Positions 14,596 to 23,990 of a stretch of 46,206 bases of DNA are shown here, one piece after another. The stretch is taken from positions 1 through 46,206 of the forward strand of contig UQJY01000013.1 of assembly GCA_900541465.1 (NCBI GenBank), given 5' to 3'. The DNA is from an uncultured Fusobacterium sp. Lineage in GTDB: Bacteria > Fusobacteriota > Fusobacteriia > Fusobacteriales > Fusobacteriaceae. Position numbers and translations under genes: made by a program. Numbering within the stretch: position 1 is the stretch's first letter; each line of letters opens with the position of its first letter. The notes below the pieces were generated by a model that was not told the DNA's origin, ran no database searches, and worked only from the letters and a program-made list of their open reading frames with translations.

Positions 14596-15105
14596 TTACG
14601 CATTAGGGCTGTTTTTCAATGAAAGTTTCTTTATTTTAACTTCCACAACACTTACATCAAGCTGTAATTTGTCCTGAAGTTCATACTTAACAGCATTTTG
14701 TATTTCAGAAGTTTTATCAGCAATGCTTTTATTTGTTTCCATGTCCATATAGATAGTAACTGTGTGTTTCTTTCCTTTTCTTCCACATACTATTTTGACA
14801 TTTCTCACTTCTTTGTCACGGTTTAAAATTTCTTTTATTATGCTTTTTATAGAATCAATGGAAATTCTAACTTCTCCATTTTGATTTTTTATAACATAAC
14901 CCTCTTCTCTTGAAAAAAGAGTTGTAAATTTTAAAAGAGATATAAAAAGATATATAAGTGATACAACTATAACAGCTGCATTCCACATAAATCCATCTAT
15001 GTTAAATTTAACAATAAATCCCGGAACAGCTACATAGGTAATTCCAAATACTGACAGAACAAATATCCCTAACCATGCAAAAAAGAATATTACTTTTCTA
15101 AGCAT
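14596..15105 (-). CDS. amaP: Alkaline shock response membrane anchor protein AmaP
   Basis: A 169-residue protein with two N-terminal membrane helices (about 5-25 and 42-62) and a cytoplasmic domain resembling Asp23 itself (ISIDSIKSIIKEILNR, then a beta-rich part). In Staphylococcus aureus AmaP holds Asp23 at the membrane. The neighbour asp23, 22 nt upstream, and DUF2273 downstream complete the usual set. AAAGGGACG lies upstream of the ATG. The call is based on architecture and context. Confidence 0.82.
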   Translation of the reverse strand: MLRKVIFFFAWLGIFVLSVFGITYVAVPGFIVKFNIDGFMWNAAVIVVSLIYLFISLLKFTTLFSREEGYVIKNQNGEVRISIDSIKSIIKEILNRDKEVRNVKIVCGRKGKKHTVTIYMDMETNKSIADKTSEIQNAVKYELQDKLQLDVSVVEVKIKKLSLKNSPNA

Positions 15106-15127
15106 AATATCACGTCCCTTTAAAATT

Positions 15128-15493
15128 TTATAAAATTTCAGGCTCTACTGTATTCTCATCATGGATTTTTATATCTTGTACAAAAACATTTACTTCTACA
15201 ACTTTTAATGCTGTAAGTTCTGACACAGCTTTTAAAACAGATTCCTGAACTTTTTTTGCCACTTCAGAAATAGGATAACCATAATCAATTATGATAAAAG
15301 TATCTATACTGCATTCTTTTTCTCCCACTTCAACTTTTACACCATTAGTAACTCTTTTTTTACCAAGCATTTTACTTACTTCGTCAGCAACACCGCCTGC
15401 TAATTTGTAAACCCCTTCTACGTCCTCAGTTGCTTTGGCAGCAATAGCTTTTACAACATCATCTGCAATTTTTATATTTCCTAGATTGTTCAT
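15128..15493 (-). CDS. asp23: Asp23/Gls24-family envelope stress protein
   Basis: A 121-residue protein of the Asp23/Gls24 family. It shows the family's opening GNIKIADDVVKAIAAKATEDVEGVYKL in pieces (about 4-30), the GVKVEVGEKE strand and the FIIIDYGYPISEVAKKVQESV segment (about 66-86). It is thought to form membrane-associated assemblies through AmaP and to be linked to cell-envelope homeostasis. Finding it in a bacterium with LPS genes is unusual in general but typical of fusobacteria. GGAGGAC precedes the ATG. accC ends 72 nt upstream. Confidence 0.9.
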   Translation of the reverse strand: MNNLGNIKIADDVVKAIAAKATEDVEGVYKLAGGVADEVSKMLGKKRVTNGVKVEVGEKECSIDTFIIIDYGYPISEVAKKVQESVLKAVSELTALKVVEVNVFVQDIKIHDENTVEPEIL

Positions 15494-15565
15494 AATGTGT
15501 CCTCCTTACATTAATGTAATATTTTTTGTGGTTTTTTATAAAAGCTGTTTCTTTTATATTCTATA

Positions 15566-16906
15566 TTATAACCCAAATTCTTTCTCAATGAAAGCAGTTG
15601 TTACATTTCCTTCTCTATAGTTTTTATTTTTAAGAACTTGAAGATGGAAAGGAATTGTTGTATCCACTCCTTCTATCACATATTCTGATAAAGCTCTCTC
15701 CATTCTTCTTATAGCTTCTTCTCTGTCTATTCCAAAAGTAATAACTTTTCCTATCATAGAATCATAGTAAGGAGAAATCTCATACCCTTGGTAAGAGTGA
15801 GAATCTATTCTTACTCCTATTCCTCCCGGAGCAATGTATTTTGTTATTTTTCCAGGAGACGGAAGAAATCCATTTTCTGTATCCTCAGCATTTATTCTGC
15901 ATTCTATTGCATGACCGTCAATAATTACATCTTCCTGAGAAATATTTAAAATATCTCCCTCTGCAAGTGCAATTTGGAGTTTTATAATATCTATTCCGGT
16001 AACTGTTTCAGTTACAGTGTGTTCAACCTGAATTCTTGTGTTCATTTCCATAAAATAGAAATTATTTTTGTCATCAACAAGGAATTCTAAAGTTCCTGCT
16101 GAATCATACCCGATAGCTTTTGCAAGTCTTACAGCAGCAGCTCCCATTTCACGTCTCACTTCATCTGGAAGACCAAAAGACGGAGATTCTTCTATAAGTT
16201 TTTGGTGTCTTCTTTGAATTGAACAGTTTCTTTCTCCAAGGTGAATAACATTTCCATGCTTATCTCCAAGAATTTGAATTTCTACATGCTTTGGATTTTC
16301 TACATATTTTTCAACAAAAACATCTGGATTATTAAAAGCTGCCTCAGCTTCATTTTGTGCTGCAACAACATTTCTTTCAAGTTCTTTATCGTTTCTTGCT
16401 ATTCTCATTCCTTTACCACCGCCTCCGGCAGTAGCTTTAATCATTACAGGATAACCAATTCTTTCTGCAATTTCTTTTTTTGCATCTTCAATGTTTGTTA
16501 TTATTCCTGTTCCATTTGTTACAGGAACATTATTATCTATTGCAGTCTGTCTTGCAGTTGCTTTATCCCCCATATTTTTTATACATTCGTGGCTCGGCCC
16601 TATGTAAATCAGATTATGAATTCTGCATATTTTTGCAAAACGTGCATTTTCTGATAAAAATCCATATCCTGGGTGAATTGCATCTGCTTCTGTAATTTCT
16701 GCTGCAGCAATAATATTTGGAATTTTAAGATATGATTCGCTGACACTTGCAGGCCCTATGCACACTGCCTCATCAGCTAATTTTACATGGAGACTGTCTT
16801 TATCTGCTTCTGAATATACTGCAACTGTTTTTATTCCAAGTTCTTTTGCAGCTCTTATTATTCTTACAGCTATTTCTCCTCTGTTTGCAATAAGTATTTT
16901 TTTCAA
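15566..16906 (-). CDS. accC: Acetyl-CoA carboxylase, biotin carboxylase subunit
   Basis: An ATP-grasp enzyme that carboxylates biotin on the carrier protein with bicarbonate and ATP, the first half-reaction of fatty acid synthesis. The N-terminal [21 protein letters not shown] (3-23), the ATP-binding loop [10 protein letters not shown], the [19 protein letters not shown] stretch and the active-site [14 protein letters not shown] are intact. The length of 446 residues is normal. The start codon is TTG (16906-16904), because GGAGG lies 8 nt upstream and no other start fits. Its normal partner, the biotin carrier, is encoded just upstream, but that protein lacks the biotin lysine (see accB-like). 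Pyruvate carboxylase and other biotin carboxylases are close relatives. Confidence 0.93.
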   Translation of the reverse strand: MKKILIANRGEIAVRIIRAAKELGIKTVAVYSEADKDSLHVKLADEAVCIGPASVSESYLKIPNIIAAAEITEADAIHPGYGFLSENARFAKICRIHNLIYIGPSHECIKNMGDKATARQTAIDNNVPVTNGTGIITNIEDAKKEIAERIGYPVMIKATAGGGGKGMRIARNDKELERNVVAAQNEAEAAFNNPDVFVEKYVENPKHVEIQILGDKHGNVIHLGERNCSIQRRHQKLIEESPSFGLPDEVRREMGAAAVRLAKAIGYDSAGTLEFLVDDKNNFYFMEMNTRIQVEHTVTETVTGIDIIKLQIALAEGDILNISQEDVIIDGHAIECRINAEDTENGFLPSPGKITKYIAPGGIGVRIDSHSYQGYEISPYYDSMIGKVITFGIDREEAIRRMERALSEYVIEGVDTTIPFHLQVLKNKNYREGNVTTAFIEKEFGL

Positions 16907-16930
16907 TTATTTTTCCTCCAATACAAAACT

Positions 16931-17353
16931 TTAGTCAGATATTTGTCTTACTTTTATAAGGATTTTTCCATAATCTGTAGCTTCACCGTTTTTAAGAAGA
17001 ATATCTTCTATTGTTCCGGCTATTTTTGATTTTATAGGTGTTTTTATTCCAACAGTTGAAATATATCCGATAGTCTGCCCGGCTTTTATTGTCTGCCCTA
17101 TTGAAATAATAGCTTTACCGTCTTTGTCATAAAAATAAAACTTTCCTATATTAGTTGATTTTATATTTTTTATATTTTCATTTTGTTCAGGTACAATTTC
17201 TTCAGCTTCTTCTACCACTGCAGGCTGAACTTCTTCAATCAAATCTCTTTTGATTTTTATTTTAAATTCCTTCTCCTCAAAATTAATCTCAGTAAGTTCT
17301 TTTTCTGTAAGAATTCTGATTAATTCATCGATAGTGTGTTTTTCCTTTTCCAC
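16931..17353 (-). CDS. AccB-like biotin carboxyl carrier homologue without the biotinylation motif
   Basis: The N-terminus (HTIDELIRILTEKELTEINF, then EFKIKIKR) and a C-terminal barrel (GKFYFYDKDG, IGQTIKAGQTIGYI, KIAGTIEDILLKNGEATDYGKIL) align with BCCP. The site that should read EAMKM reads STVGIKTPI (99-107): Gly stands in place of the biotinyl lysine and the flanking Met residues are gone. I translated this part from the DNA and the frame is sound. The start is taken as GTG 17353, because CAGGAGG lies 5 nt upstream; a GTG 33 nt earlier has no such site. The protein cannot be biotinylated in the standard way. It may be structural, or another protein may be the true carrier. The gap to accC is 24 nt. 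Confidence 0.8.
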   Translation of the reverse strand: MEKEKHTIDELIRILTEKELTEINFEEKEFKIKIKRDLIEEVQPAVVEEAEEIVPEQNENIKNIKSTNIGKFYFYDKDGKAIISIGQTIKAGQTIGYISTVGIKTPIKSKIAGTIEDILLKNGEATDYGKILIKVRQISD

Positions 17354-17421
17354 GTAAACCTCCTGTTTTTCTTTTAATTTTACCACAACCTGAAAAATGT
17401 ATCAAGATTAAATTACACAAG

Positions 17422-20400
17422 TTATTTAATGACTATGCTCCCTTCTCCCATAAGGTTTATTATTTCGTTAATAAAGTCATTTGTAGGAGATACATATGTT
17501 TTTGTCCTTACAACTTTCTTTTCTTCTGCTGTTTTTACAGCAAGTGAAACAGGAGTTTCCCCTCTGTAAGAATGAAGTATTTTTTTTAGTTTTGGAACTT
17601 TTCCTCTATCATCATCTTTTACCAGAATATAAACAGTATAACCTCTTTCATAGGCAAGTATCTCAAGAGGAATTATTTCTCTTGCAACAATTTTTTTGCT
17701 CTCTGTTCCGTTAAAATAATCTGTCTGAAGAGAACCTGTAACACAGACAACTTTTCCTTCTAAAAAATTCCCCATATTTTTTGAAAAATCCCTTGGGAAA
17801 ATAATTCCTGAAATTCTTGAATAATAATCTTCCAAATCGAAAACAGCCATTATTTCACCAGATTTTTTTGTGACAATTTTTTTAGTATCTCTTAAAATTC
17901 CAAAAATTTTTACAGGTTTGTCATCACCGTCATCTTTAATATCCTGTATCTTGTCGCTTCTGTAAGCCTGTAAAATCCCTTTATATTTATCAAGAGGGTG
18001 GGCAGAAAAATAAAATCCTAAAAACTCTTTTTCTTTTTCAAGCTTTTCTTCCATAGAATAATCTTCAGATTTTGCCATAGAAAAACCATTTACAGTTGAC
18101 TTTGCATCACCAAAAAGATTCATCTGCTGAATTTCGTCTTCTTTAAGCCTTTTTGCAGCAAATTCCAAAGCCTTTCCTATAGAATCTATTTTTTCTTTTC
18201 TGTTTCCGGGAACACTATCTAATGCCCCAGAATAGACAAGAGCTTCCACAGCTTTTTTATTCATGCCGAATTGTTTTGTTCTGAATATAAAATCATCAAA
18301 ACTTTTATATTCGCCGTTGTCATCATACTCTTTTTTTATTCCTTCTGCAACTTTTTCTCCAACATTTTTTATTGCAGAAAGTGCAAAGACAACTCCGTCT
18401 TCTGAAACTTTAAACTTTGATGCAGCATTGTTTATATCTGGAAACTTTAATTTTACCCCGTGGTTTTTAGCATCTTCAACATATAATGCCACGTTTTCTA
18501 TATGACTTATTTCAGAAGTCATAAGGGCTGCATAATAATGTTTTGGATACATTTTTTTAAGCCATGCTGTCCAATATGCAATAAGAGCATAAGCTGCTGA
18601 GTGGGATTTATTAAATCCATATCCTGCAAATTTATCTATCAAATCAAAAATTTCTGTTGCTTTTTCTTCTGTATACCCTTTTGCCACAGAACGAGAAATA
18701 AATTTTTCTCTGTTCTCGTCCATTATTTCAGCTTTCTTTTTACCCATGGCTCTTCTTAAAAGGTCGGCTTCTCCCAAAGAATAATCAGCCATGACATTTG
18801 CTATTTTCATTACCTGTTCCTGATAAAGAATAACTCCGTAAGTTTCCTGAAGAATGTCTTTCAAAGAATCGTGAGGATATTTTATCTCCTCTCTTCCATT
18901 TTTGCAGTTTATAAAACTGTCAACCATTCCAGAACCTAAAGGCCCCGGTCTGTATAAAGCAAGAAGGGCAATTATGTCTTCAAATCTGTCAGGCTTAAGT
19001 TTTGTAAGAATACGTCTTATCCCGTGAGATTCCAGCTGGAACACTCCAAGGCTGTCTCCTTTTGAAAGCATTTCATAAACTTCTTTTACATTTAAAGGAA
19101 TATCGTGAAGAATAATTTTTTCTCCTGTGTCAGCTTCTATATAATCAACCGCTCTCTGAATATTTGTTAAGTTTCTAAGACCAAGAAAATCCATTTTAAG
19201 AAGTCCCAAATCTTCAAGCTCTTTCATCTGATACTGAGTTGATACAACATCATCTTTATCACAGTAAAGAGGAACTGTTTCATTTAAAGGGTCTTTTGTT
19301 ATAACTATCCCTGCAGCATGAATTGATGTATGTCTCACTTTATTTTCAATTCTTGCTGAAATATTTATTACATTTTCTATATCTTTATCTGTTGTATATA
19401 ATTTATTCAGTTCTGGAATATTTTTAAGTGCTGCTTCTATTGAAAAATTAAAAGGTATAAGTTTTGCAGCCCTGTCTATTTTTGAAAGGGGAATATCTAA
19501 GACACGTCCCACGTCACGAATTGCAGCCCTTGCTTTTAAAGTTCCAAAAGTTACAATCTGTGCAACTTTGTCTTTCCCGTATTTATTTGTCACATAATCA
19601 ATAAGCTCCTGACGTCTTTCCTGACAGATATCAATATCAATATCCGGCATTGAAATTCTTTCAGGATTTAAAAATCTTTCAAAAATAAGATTATATTTTA
19701 TTGGGTCAAGGTCTGTAATTTTTAAAGCATAAGCAACTATACTTCCAGCTGCAGATCCTCTTCCCGGTCCTATCGGGATTCCATTTTCCTTTGCATAATG
19801 TATAAAATCACACACAACAACAAAGTATTCTGCATATCCCATTTTATTTATAACTGAAAGTTCATATTCTACTCTTTCAAGAATTTTTTCAGTAAGCCCG
19901 TTTGGATATCTGTCTTCAATTCCCACATAAACTAATTTTCTTAAAAATTCTTCTGTGTTTTTTACACATTTTGGAAGTTTATAATATGGAAATTTAAAAC
20001 TTCCAAAATCAATACTTAAATTACATTTTGAACTTACAAGAGCTGTGTTGTCAACTGCTTCTGTATATTCCTCTCCAAGAGATTCTATCATCTCTTCACG
20101 GCTTTTCAGATAAAGTTCATCTGTTTCTATTCTCATTCTTTTTTCATCAGAAAATTTTGCCCCTGTCTGAATACATATCATTATATCCTGCAGAGTGTGG
20201 TCTCCTTTGTTTACATAATGTGTATCATTTGTGGCAACAAGTTTTAAGCTGAATTTTTCTGCAATTTCTGAAAGTTTTTTATTAAGTTCTCTCTGCCCCT
20301 CTATTCCGTTTCCCTGCACTTCAATATAGAAATCATCTTTTCCAAAAATTTCTATATATGAATTTACTGCATTTTCTATATTTTCAAAAGGTTCTTTATC

Positions 20401-20835
20401 AATAATTCTTCTTGAAATTTCCCCCTGCATACAGGCAGAAAGACAGATTATCCCCTCACTGTGATTTTTTAAAAATTCTTTATCTGTTCTCGGCTTATAA
20501 TAAAATCCATTTATATATGCCTCAGAACTTATTTTCATCAGGTTTTTATATCCTTTTTCATTTTTGGCAAGAAGTATAAGGTGAAAGTTTCTCCCCTCTT
20601 TTTTCTCCATTCCAAATTCAGCAAGGTATGCTTCTATACCAATTATTGGTTTTATTCCATTTTTTATTGCTTTTTTATACATCTCTATTGCCCCGAACAT
20701 ATTTCCATGGTCGGTAATTGCAATACTTTTCATTCCAAGCTCTTTGGCTCTTTTTAAATAATCATCTATTTTTCCTACACCGTCAAGAAGGCTGTATTCA
20801 GTATGTAAGTGTAAATGTGTAAATGTTTCTTTCAT
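17422..20835 (-). CDS. dnaE: DNA polymerase III alpha subunit
   Basis: The replicative polymerase. The N-terminal PHP domain starts HLHLHTEYSLLDG, and AITDHGNMFGAIE follows. The palm carries IPIGPGRGSAAGS and the catalytic PDIDIDI. The finger and tau-binding regions are followed by an OB fold near the C-terminus (IFGILRDTKKIVTKKSGEIMA in part). The 1137 residues match DnaE rather than the longer PolC, which has an inserted exonuclease domain. The start is ATG 20835, since GAGGAGG lies just upstream; the longer frame from TTG 20850 would contain that site. accB-like follows after 68 nt, so co-transcription with the acc genes is possible. Confidence 0.97.
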   Translation of the reverse strand: MKETFTHLHLHTEYSLLDGVGKIDDYLKRAKELGMKSIAITDHGNMFGAIEMYKKAIKNGIKPIIGIEAYLAEFGMEKKEGRNFHLILLAKNEKGYKNLMKISSEAYINGFYYKPRTDKEFLKNHSEGIICLSACMQGEISRRIIDKEPFENIENAVNSYIEIFGKDDFYIEVQGNGIEGQRELNKKLSEIAEKFSLKLVATNDTHYVNKGDHTLQDIMICIQTGAKFSDEKRMRIETDELYLKSREEMIESLGEEYTEAVDNTALVSSKCNLSIDFGSFKFPYYKLPKCVKNTEEFLRKLVYVGIEDRYPNGLTEKILERVEYELSVINKMGYAEYFVVVCDFIHYAKENGIPIGPGRGSAAGSIVAYALKITDLDPIKYNLIFERFLNPERISMPDIDIDICQERRQELIDYVTNKYGKDKVAQIVTFGTLKARAAIRDVGRVLDIPLSKIDRAAKLIPFNFSIEAALKNIPELNKLYTTDKDIENVINISARIENKVRHTSIHAAGIVITKDPLNETVPLYCDKDDVVSTQYQMKELEDLGLLKMDFLGLRNLTNIQRAVDYIEADTGEKIILHDIPLNVKEVYEMLSKGDSLGVFQLESHGIRRILTKLKPDRFEDIIALLALYRPGPLGSGMVDSFINCKNGREEIKYPHDSLKDILQETYGVILYQEQVMKIANVMADYSLGEADLLRRAMGKKKAEIMDENREKFISRSVAKGYTEEKATEIFDLIDKFAGYGFNKSHSAAYALIAYWTAWLKKMYPKHYYAALMTSEISHIENVALYVEDAKNHGVKLKFPDINNAASKFKVSEDGVVFALSAIKNVGEKVAEGIKKEYDDNGEYKSFDDFIFRTKQFGMNKKAVEALVYSGALDSVPGNRKEKIDSIGKALEFAAKRLKEDEIQQMNLFGDAKSTVNGFSMAKSEDYSMEEKLEKEKEFLGFYFSAHPLDKYKGILQAYRSDKIQDIKDDGDDKPVKIFGILRDTKKIVTKKSGEIMAVFDLEDYYSRISGIIFPRDFSKNMGNFLEGKVVCVTGSLQTDYFNGTESKKIVAREIIPLEILAYERGYTVYILVKDDDRGKVPKLKKILHSYRGETPVSLAVKTAEEKKVVRTKTYVSPTNDFINEIINLMGEGSIVIK

Positions 20836-20929
20836 AACTATCCTCCTCAATCAGTTTTAATCATTATACTTTATTATACATTATTCTTTTTGAAAAAAAA
20901 ACCATTATATATTTCTTTTTGATTTCTAA

Positions 20930-20968
20930 GGAAAAAATAAAGGAGCTGTTATTTTTTCATCAGCTCCT
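20930..20968 (-). terminator. Terminator of the minus-strand Wzz gene
   Basis: AGGAGCTG (20941-20948) and CAGCTCCT (20961-20968) form eight perfect pairs. On the minus strand TTTATTTTTTCC follows. It lies 24 nt past the stop codon of the Wzz-like gene. Confidence 0.85.
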
Positions 20969-20991
20969 CAAAAAATATTTTATTTACATAA

Positions 20992-22323
20992 TTATTTTTT
21001 TGCTTTTTTCTTTTCTTCAAAAATAAAGTTTCCTACAAGAACATAGCATGCTCCAAAGAAAAATCCAAGAATTAATCCTGCAAAAGTTATAAGCATTGTC
21101 TTTGAATTTGATTTTGTTGAAACAGCTTCAACAACTTTAATAATTTCAGAGTACTTTTTATTATAGTTTTTAACAGTAAGATCGTTTATTTTAGCAATTT
21201 TTTCATTTAATTCTTCTGTTATAAATTTAAGTTCTTTGTTTACTTCTTCACCTTTTAAAGCATCTGTATTAACTTCCTGGTTCATTTTTTTGTTAATATA
21301 TTTTATCTGAACTTGAATATCTGATAATTTTATTTTTTCTGCTGAAAGCTGTCTTAAAAATTCTGTATAATAGTTTTCATCATCTGTTTTAATTTTTTCA
21401 GAATTTCCATTGCTCATTATAACAACACTTTTATTATCAGGCTTATAATTTTTTATCATTGATTCAAGCTGAGATATTTTTCCTGCTGTTATCTCTTTTT
21501 GTCTGTCAAGTTCTTCAAGCTGTTGTCTGTAATTCAGCATAAGTTCATCAGGATTTTTTGTTACTCTGTAATCTTCAACCATATTTTTTACTTTTGTAAG
21601 GTTAATATTTTTTAAAATATTAAGTTCTTTTAAAATATTTTCCATTTCAACTTTATCTTCTAAAGAAACAAGATCTTTTTCTAAGTTCCCTACTGTTGAA
21701 ACTGCCGCATTTAAAGAGCTGTTTATTACTGAAATAATATCTTTGTAATCATAAGTTACACTTTTTCCATAATCTAATATTGGTAAACGTGAAGTAAGAG
21801 TATAATTTCTTTTTAAATAGTCTTTCTGAACTTCTACAAAATTTTTCAAAATTTCTTCATCTGTTTCTCTTGAAACTCCTGTTTTTAAAGAGTAAATAAA
21901 TTTATTTGGATAATAAACTTCTCCTTCTTTTAAACCTTCAGGAAGAACTGGAGTTATTTTTATTCCGTTTAAAACTCCATCTTCTGTAAGACCATTATTT
22001 TCAAGTTCAGGCATTTTATGGAACACATCTTTTACCATAAAAATATTTTTAAATTGGTTGTAAGTAAGACCTAAAGTATTTCCGCTTGGGCTTTTCCCCT
22101 CTTCTATTCCCGGATATGTATACTCTACTACAACAGTTGATTTTTTACTTTTGGCTCCTGTAATTTTTCCTGCTGCAAATCCTAACACCATACAGATAAA
22201 TGCAATGATTAAAATTTTTACCTTGTTTCTCCACAATACTAAGAAAAGTTCTTTTAAATCAATCTCATCTTCATAAACTTCTCCATAATTTTCAGGCATA
22301 TAATTTTTTCTCTCTAAATCCAT
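20992..22323 (-). CDS. Wzz-type polysaccharide chain-length regulator 1
   Basis: A polysaccharide co-polymerase of the inner membrane. The N-terminal IDLKELFLVLWRNKVKILIIAFICMVLGF (about 21-49) is the Wzz domain's first membrane helix. A long periplasmic part with coiled-coil stretches follows, and a second helix lies near the C-terminus (MLITFAGLILGFFFGACYVLVGNF, about 410-433). It lacks the cytoplasmic kinase seen in some Wzc proteins. A second Wzz-like gene is divergently transcribed across a 363-376 bp spacer. No polysaccharide synthesis genes adjoin, so the target glycan is unknown. No ribosome binding site lies close to the ATG: GGAGGGG is 35 nt upstream with a hairpin between. An in-frame ATG nine codons in is an alternative start. 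Confidence 0.8.
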   Translation of the reverse strand: MDLERKNYMPENYGEVYEDEIDLKELFLVLWRNKVKILIIAFICMVLGFAAGKITGAKSKKSTVVVEYTYPGIEEGKSPSGNTLGLTYNQFKNIFMVKDVFHKMPELENNGLTEDGVLNGIKITPVLPEGLKEGEVYYPNKFIYSLKTGVSRETDEEILKNFVEVQKDYLKRNYTLTSRLPILDYGKSVTYDYKDIISVINSSLNAAVSTVGNLEKDLVSLEDKVEMENILKELNILKNINLTKVKNMVEDYRVTKNPDELMLNYRQQLEELDRQKEITAGKISQLESMIKNYKPDNKSVVIMSNGNSEKIKTDDENYYTEFLRQLSAEKIKLSDIQVQIKYINKKMNQEVNTDALKGEEVNKELKFITEELNEKIAKINDLTVKNYNKKYSEIIKVVEAVSTKSNSKTMLITFAGLILGFFFGACYVLVGNFIFEEKKKAKK

Positions 22324-22324
22324 T

Positions 22325-22365
22325 TTACAACATAAGAAACTTTTATTAAGTCTCTTCTCCCCTCC
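22325..22365 (-). promoter_or_regulatory. Unusual translation-start region of Wzz gene 1
   Basis: On the minus strand GGAGGGG (22365-22359) is followed by a 9-bp hairpin, AAGAGACTT/AAGTTTCTT (22356-22348/22342-22334, one G-U), then ATG TTG TAA (22333-22325), one base, and the wzz ATG. The hairpin could bring the distant ribosome binding site near the start, and the ATG-TTG-TAA is a two-codon upstream ORF. This is structure read by eye; its role is inferred. Confidence 0.4.
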
Positions 22366-22698
22366 TTTTAAATATGATATAATTATACTTAAATAAAAAT
22401 AACAAAGTGAAAAAAATTATCCAAAAACAGGATTTTTAGATATATTTATCTTTTAAGAACTGTATAATTAATTATAACTAATTATACAGAATATTATCCC
22501 TATTATATTATCATATTTTTATTATTTTGAAAATAAAAATTACAAAATTTTATTAGAATTTTTTTCGAAAACAGGTGTATAAAAAATTATAATTTTTTAT
22601 ACGCTTTTTTTATTATAAAAAAATTTTAAAATTCTGCATTATCTAAATATATTATCTTTAAATACTAATAATAAAAAATAAAAAAATTGGGAGAAAAT
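22366..22698. other. Spacer between the divergent Wzz genes
   Basis: About 330 bases of very AT-rich DNA with no ORF. It contains a TATAAT on the minus strand near 22382 for Wzz gene 1 (no clear -35), the perfect 26-bp palindrome at 22577-22602, and the start of Wzz gene 2. Confidence 0.6.
22577..22602. repeat. Perfect 26-bp palindrome, copy A
   Basis: Starts GTATAAAAAATTA and is its own reverse complement over 26 bp. An identical copy is at 28426-28451 and a partial copy at 28311-28331. It lies about 100 bp upstream of Wzz gene 2. It could be an operator or a hairpin. Confidence 0.8.
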
Positions 22699-23658
22699 AT
22701 GGAAAAATATGAATTAAAAAACAAATATGAGTACGAAGAAGATGAAATTGATTTGGTTGAACTTTTAAAATCTATTATAAGAGAAAGAAAATTAGTTATT
22801 ATTATTACTATACTATTTACTATTCTTGCTTTTGGATTTGCTTTTTATAAAAGCAATAAACCATATAATTACGGAGTTGAAATTTCTCTGTCTGAGCATA
22901 CAAAAGATAAAATAAATCAATATAATGCTTCATATAAAAACTCTAGTGTTATCCTTAATCAAACCATACAAAATACCTTTGACTCTCTTTTAGATAAAAA
23001 GAATCCTAATGTTATTACTTTAAATTCTGAAGATGAAGGAGAAATAAAAGAGGTTTTAAAAGAAGAATATAACTTTGTAAAAATAATCGACAGCAAAAAT
23101 AAAACATATAAATTATTTACTAAAACAAAAAATAGTCAAATTGAAAATTTATCTAAAGAAATTAATAAAATGATTGCTGAAGATGTAAAAAATTTAAATT
23201 CTGAATTTGAAAAAAATCTTTCAGAAAATATTATCTCTGCCGAAAAAGAACTTTCAAAACTAACAGAAGAAACAAATAAGTTAAATAAAAATGCAATGGA
23301 AATAATAAAAGAAAATTTCTCTGATATTTCAAAAGAAAATATAAGTTCAAATTTTTCAATAATTTCACCTGTTCTTTATGTGGAATATCAAGAAAAAATA
23401 AATTCTTTAAATAACACTTACTTAAAAGTTATCGATTTAAATAAAATTAAAAATGAGCCAAAAAAATTATTTGAACTTTCAGGGCAGGATAATATAACTA
23501 TTATAAAATTTAACAGTTCTTCTGAAACTTCTGGTGGTTTGAACAGCAAATTAATTATCGCCATTGGAATAATCTTTGGACTATTTGCAGGTATGTTTAT
23601 TGCAATAGTAAAAGAACCTTTAAAAAATATCTTAAAAGAAATAAAAGAGGAAAAATAA
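22699..23658 (+). CDS. Wzz-type polysaccharide chain-length regulator 2
   Basis: A 319-residue shorter paralogue of the divergent Wzz protein. The N-terminal EEDEIDLVELLKSIIRERK followed by a hydrophobic helix (LVIIITILFTILAFGFAFY), a periplasmic middle rich in Lys, Asn and Glu, and a C-terminal helix (LIIAIGIIFGLFAGMFIAIV) followed by a basic tail give the same topology. The start is ATG 22699, because GGGAG lies about 5 nt upstream; a TTG 12 nt earlier is less likely. An HU gene follows after 35 nt in the same direction. The substrate is unknown. Two co-polymerases of different length may set two modal glycan lengths. Confidence 0.75.
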   Translation: MEKYELKNKYEYEEDEIDLVELLKSIIRERKLVIIITILFTILAFGFAFYKSNKPYNYGVEISLSEHTKDKINQYNASYKNSSVILNQTIQNTFDSLLDKKNPNVITLNSEDEGEIKEVLKEEYNFVKIIDSKNKTYKLFTKTKNSQIENLSKEINKMIAEDVKNLNSEFEKNLSENIISAEKELSKLTEETNKLNKNAMEIIKENFSDISKENISSNFSIISPVLYVEYQEKINSLNNTYLKVIDLNKIKNEPKKLFELSGQDNITIIKFNSSSETSGGLNSKLIIAIGIIFGLFAGMFIAIVKEPLKNILKEIKEEK

Positions 23659-23693
23659 TTTTTTAACATCAAGAACTCTATGGGAGGGAGTTT

Positions 23694-23972
23694 ATGGTAA
23701 AAAAAGATTTTATAAAGCTGTATGCAGAAAAATATAACACCAATGAAGAAACTGCAAAAGAAAATGTTGAAAATGTTTTTGACCTTATAAAATTTGTCCT
23801 TTCTGAAAACGAATATTTAAAAATAAAAAATTTTGGAGTGTTTGAAATGAGGGAAACTAAAGAAAGAAATATCGTTGACCCTAAAGACGGCTCTAAACTT
23901 ATTCATGCAAGACCAAGAAAATATATAAAATTCAGAGGAAGCAGAAATACAGAAAAAGAGCTTTTCAAATAA
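23694..23972 (+). CDS. HU/IHF-family DNA-binding protein
   Basis: A 92-residue histone-like protein. The helical N-terminus (KKDFIKLYAEKYNTNEETAKENVENVFDLI, in pieces) and the beta-arm region (IKNFGVFEMRETKERNIVDPKDG, then HARPRKYIKFRGSRN) follow the HU/IHF pattern, with the conserved GxF and the arm proline present. The C-terminus is slightly variant. GGGAGGG lies 6 nt before the ATG. It may be co-transcribed with Wzz gene 2. It could be the general nucleoid protein or a specialised paralogue; the divergent sequence suggests the latter, but that is a guess. Confidence 0.85.
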   Translation: MVKKDFIKLYAEKYNTNEETAKENVENVFDLIKFVLSENEYLKIKNFGVFEMRETKERNIVDPKDGSKLIHARPRKYIKFRGSRNTEKELFK

Positions 23973-23990
23973 AAATTACCTAGATAAAGA

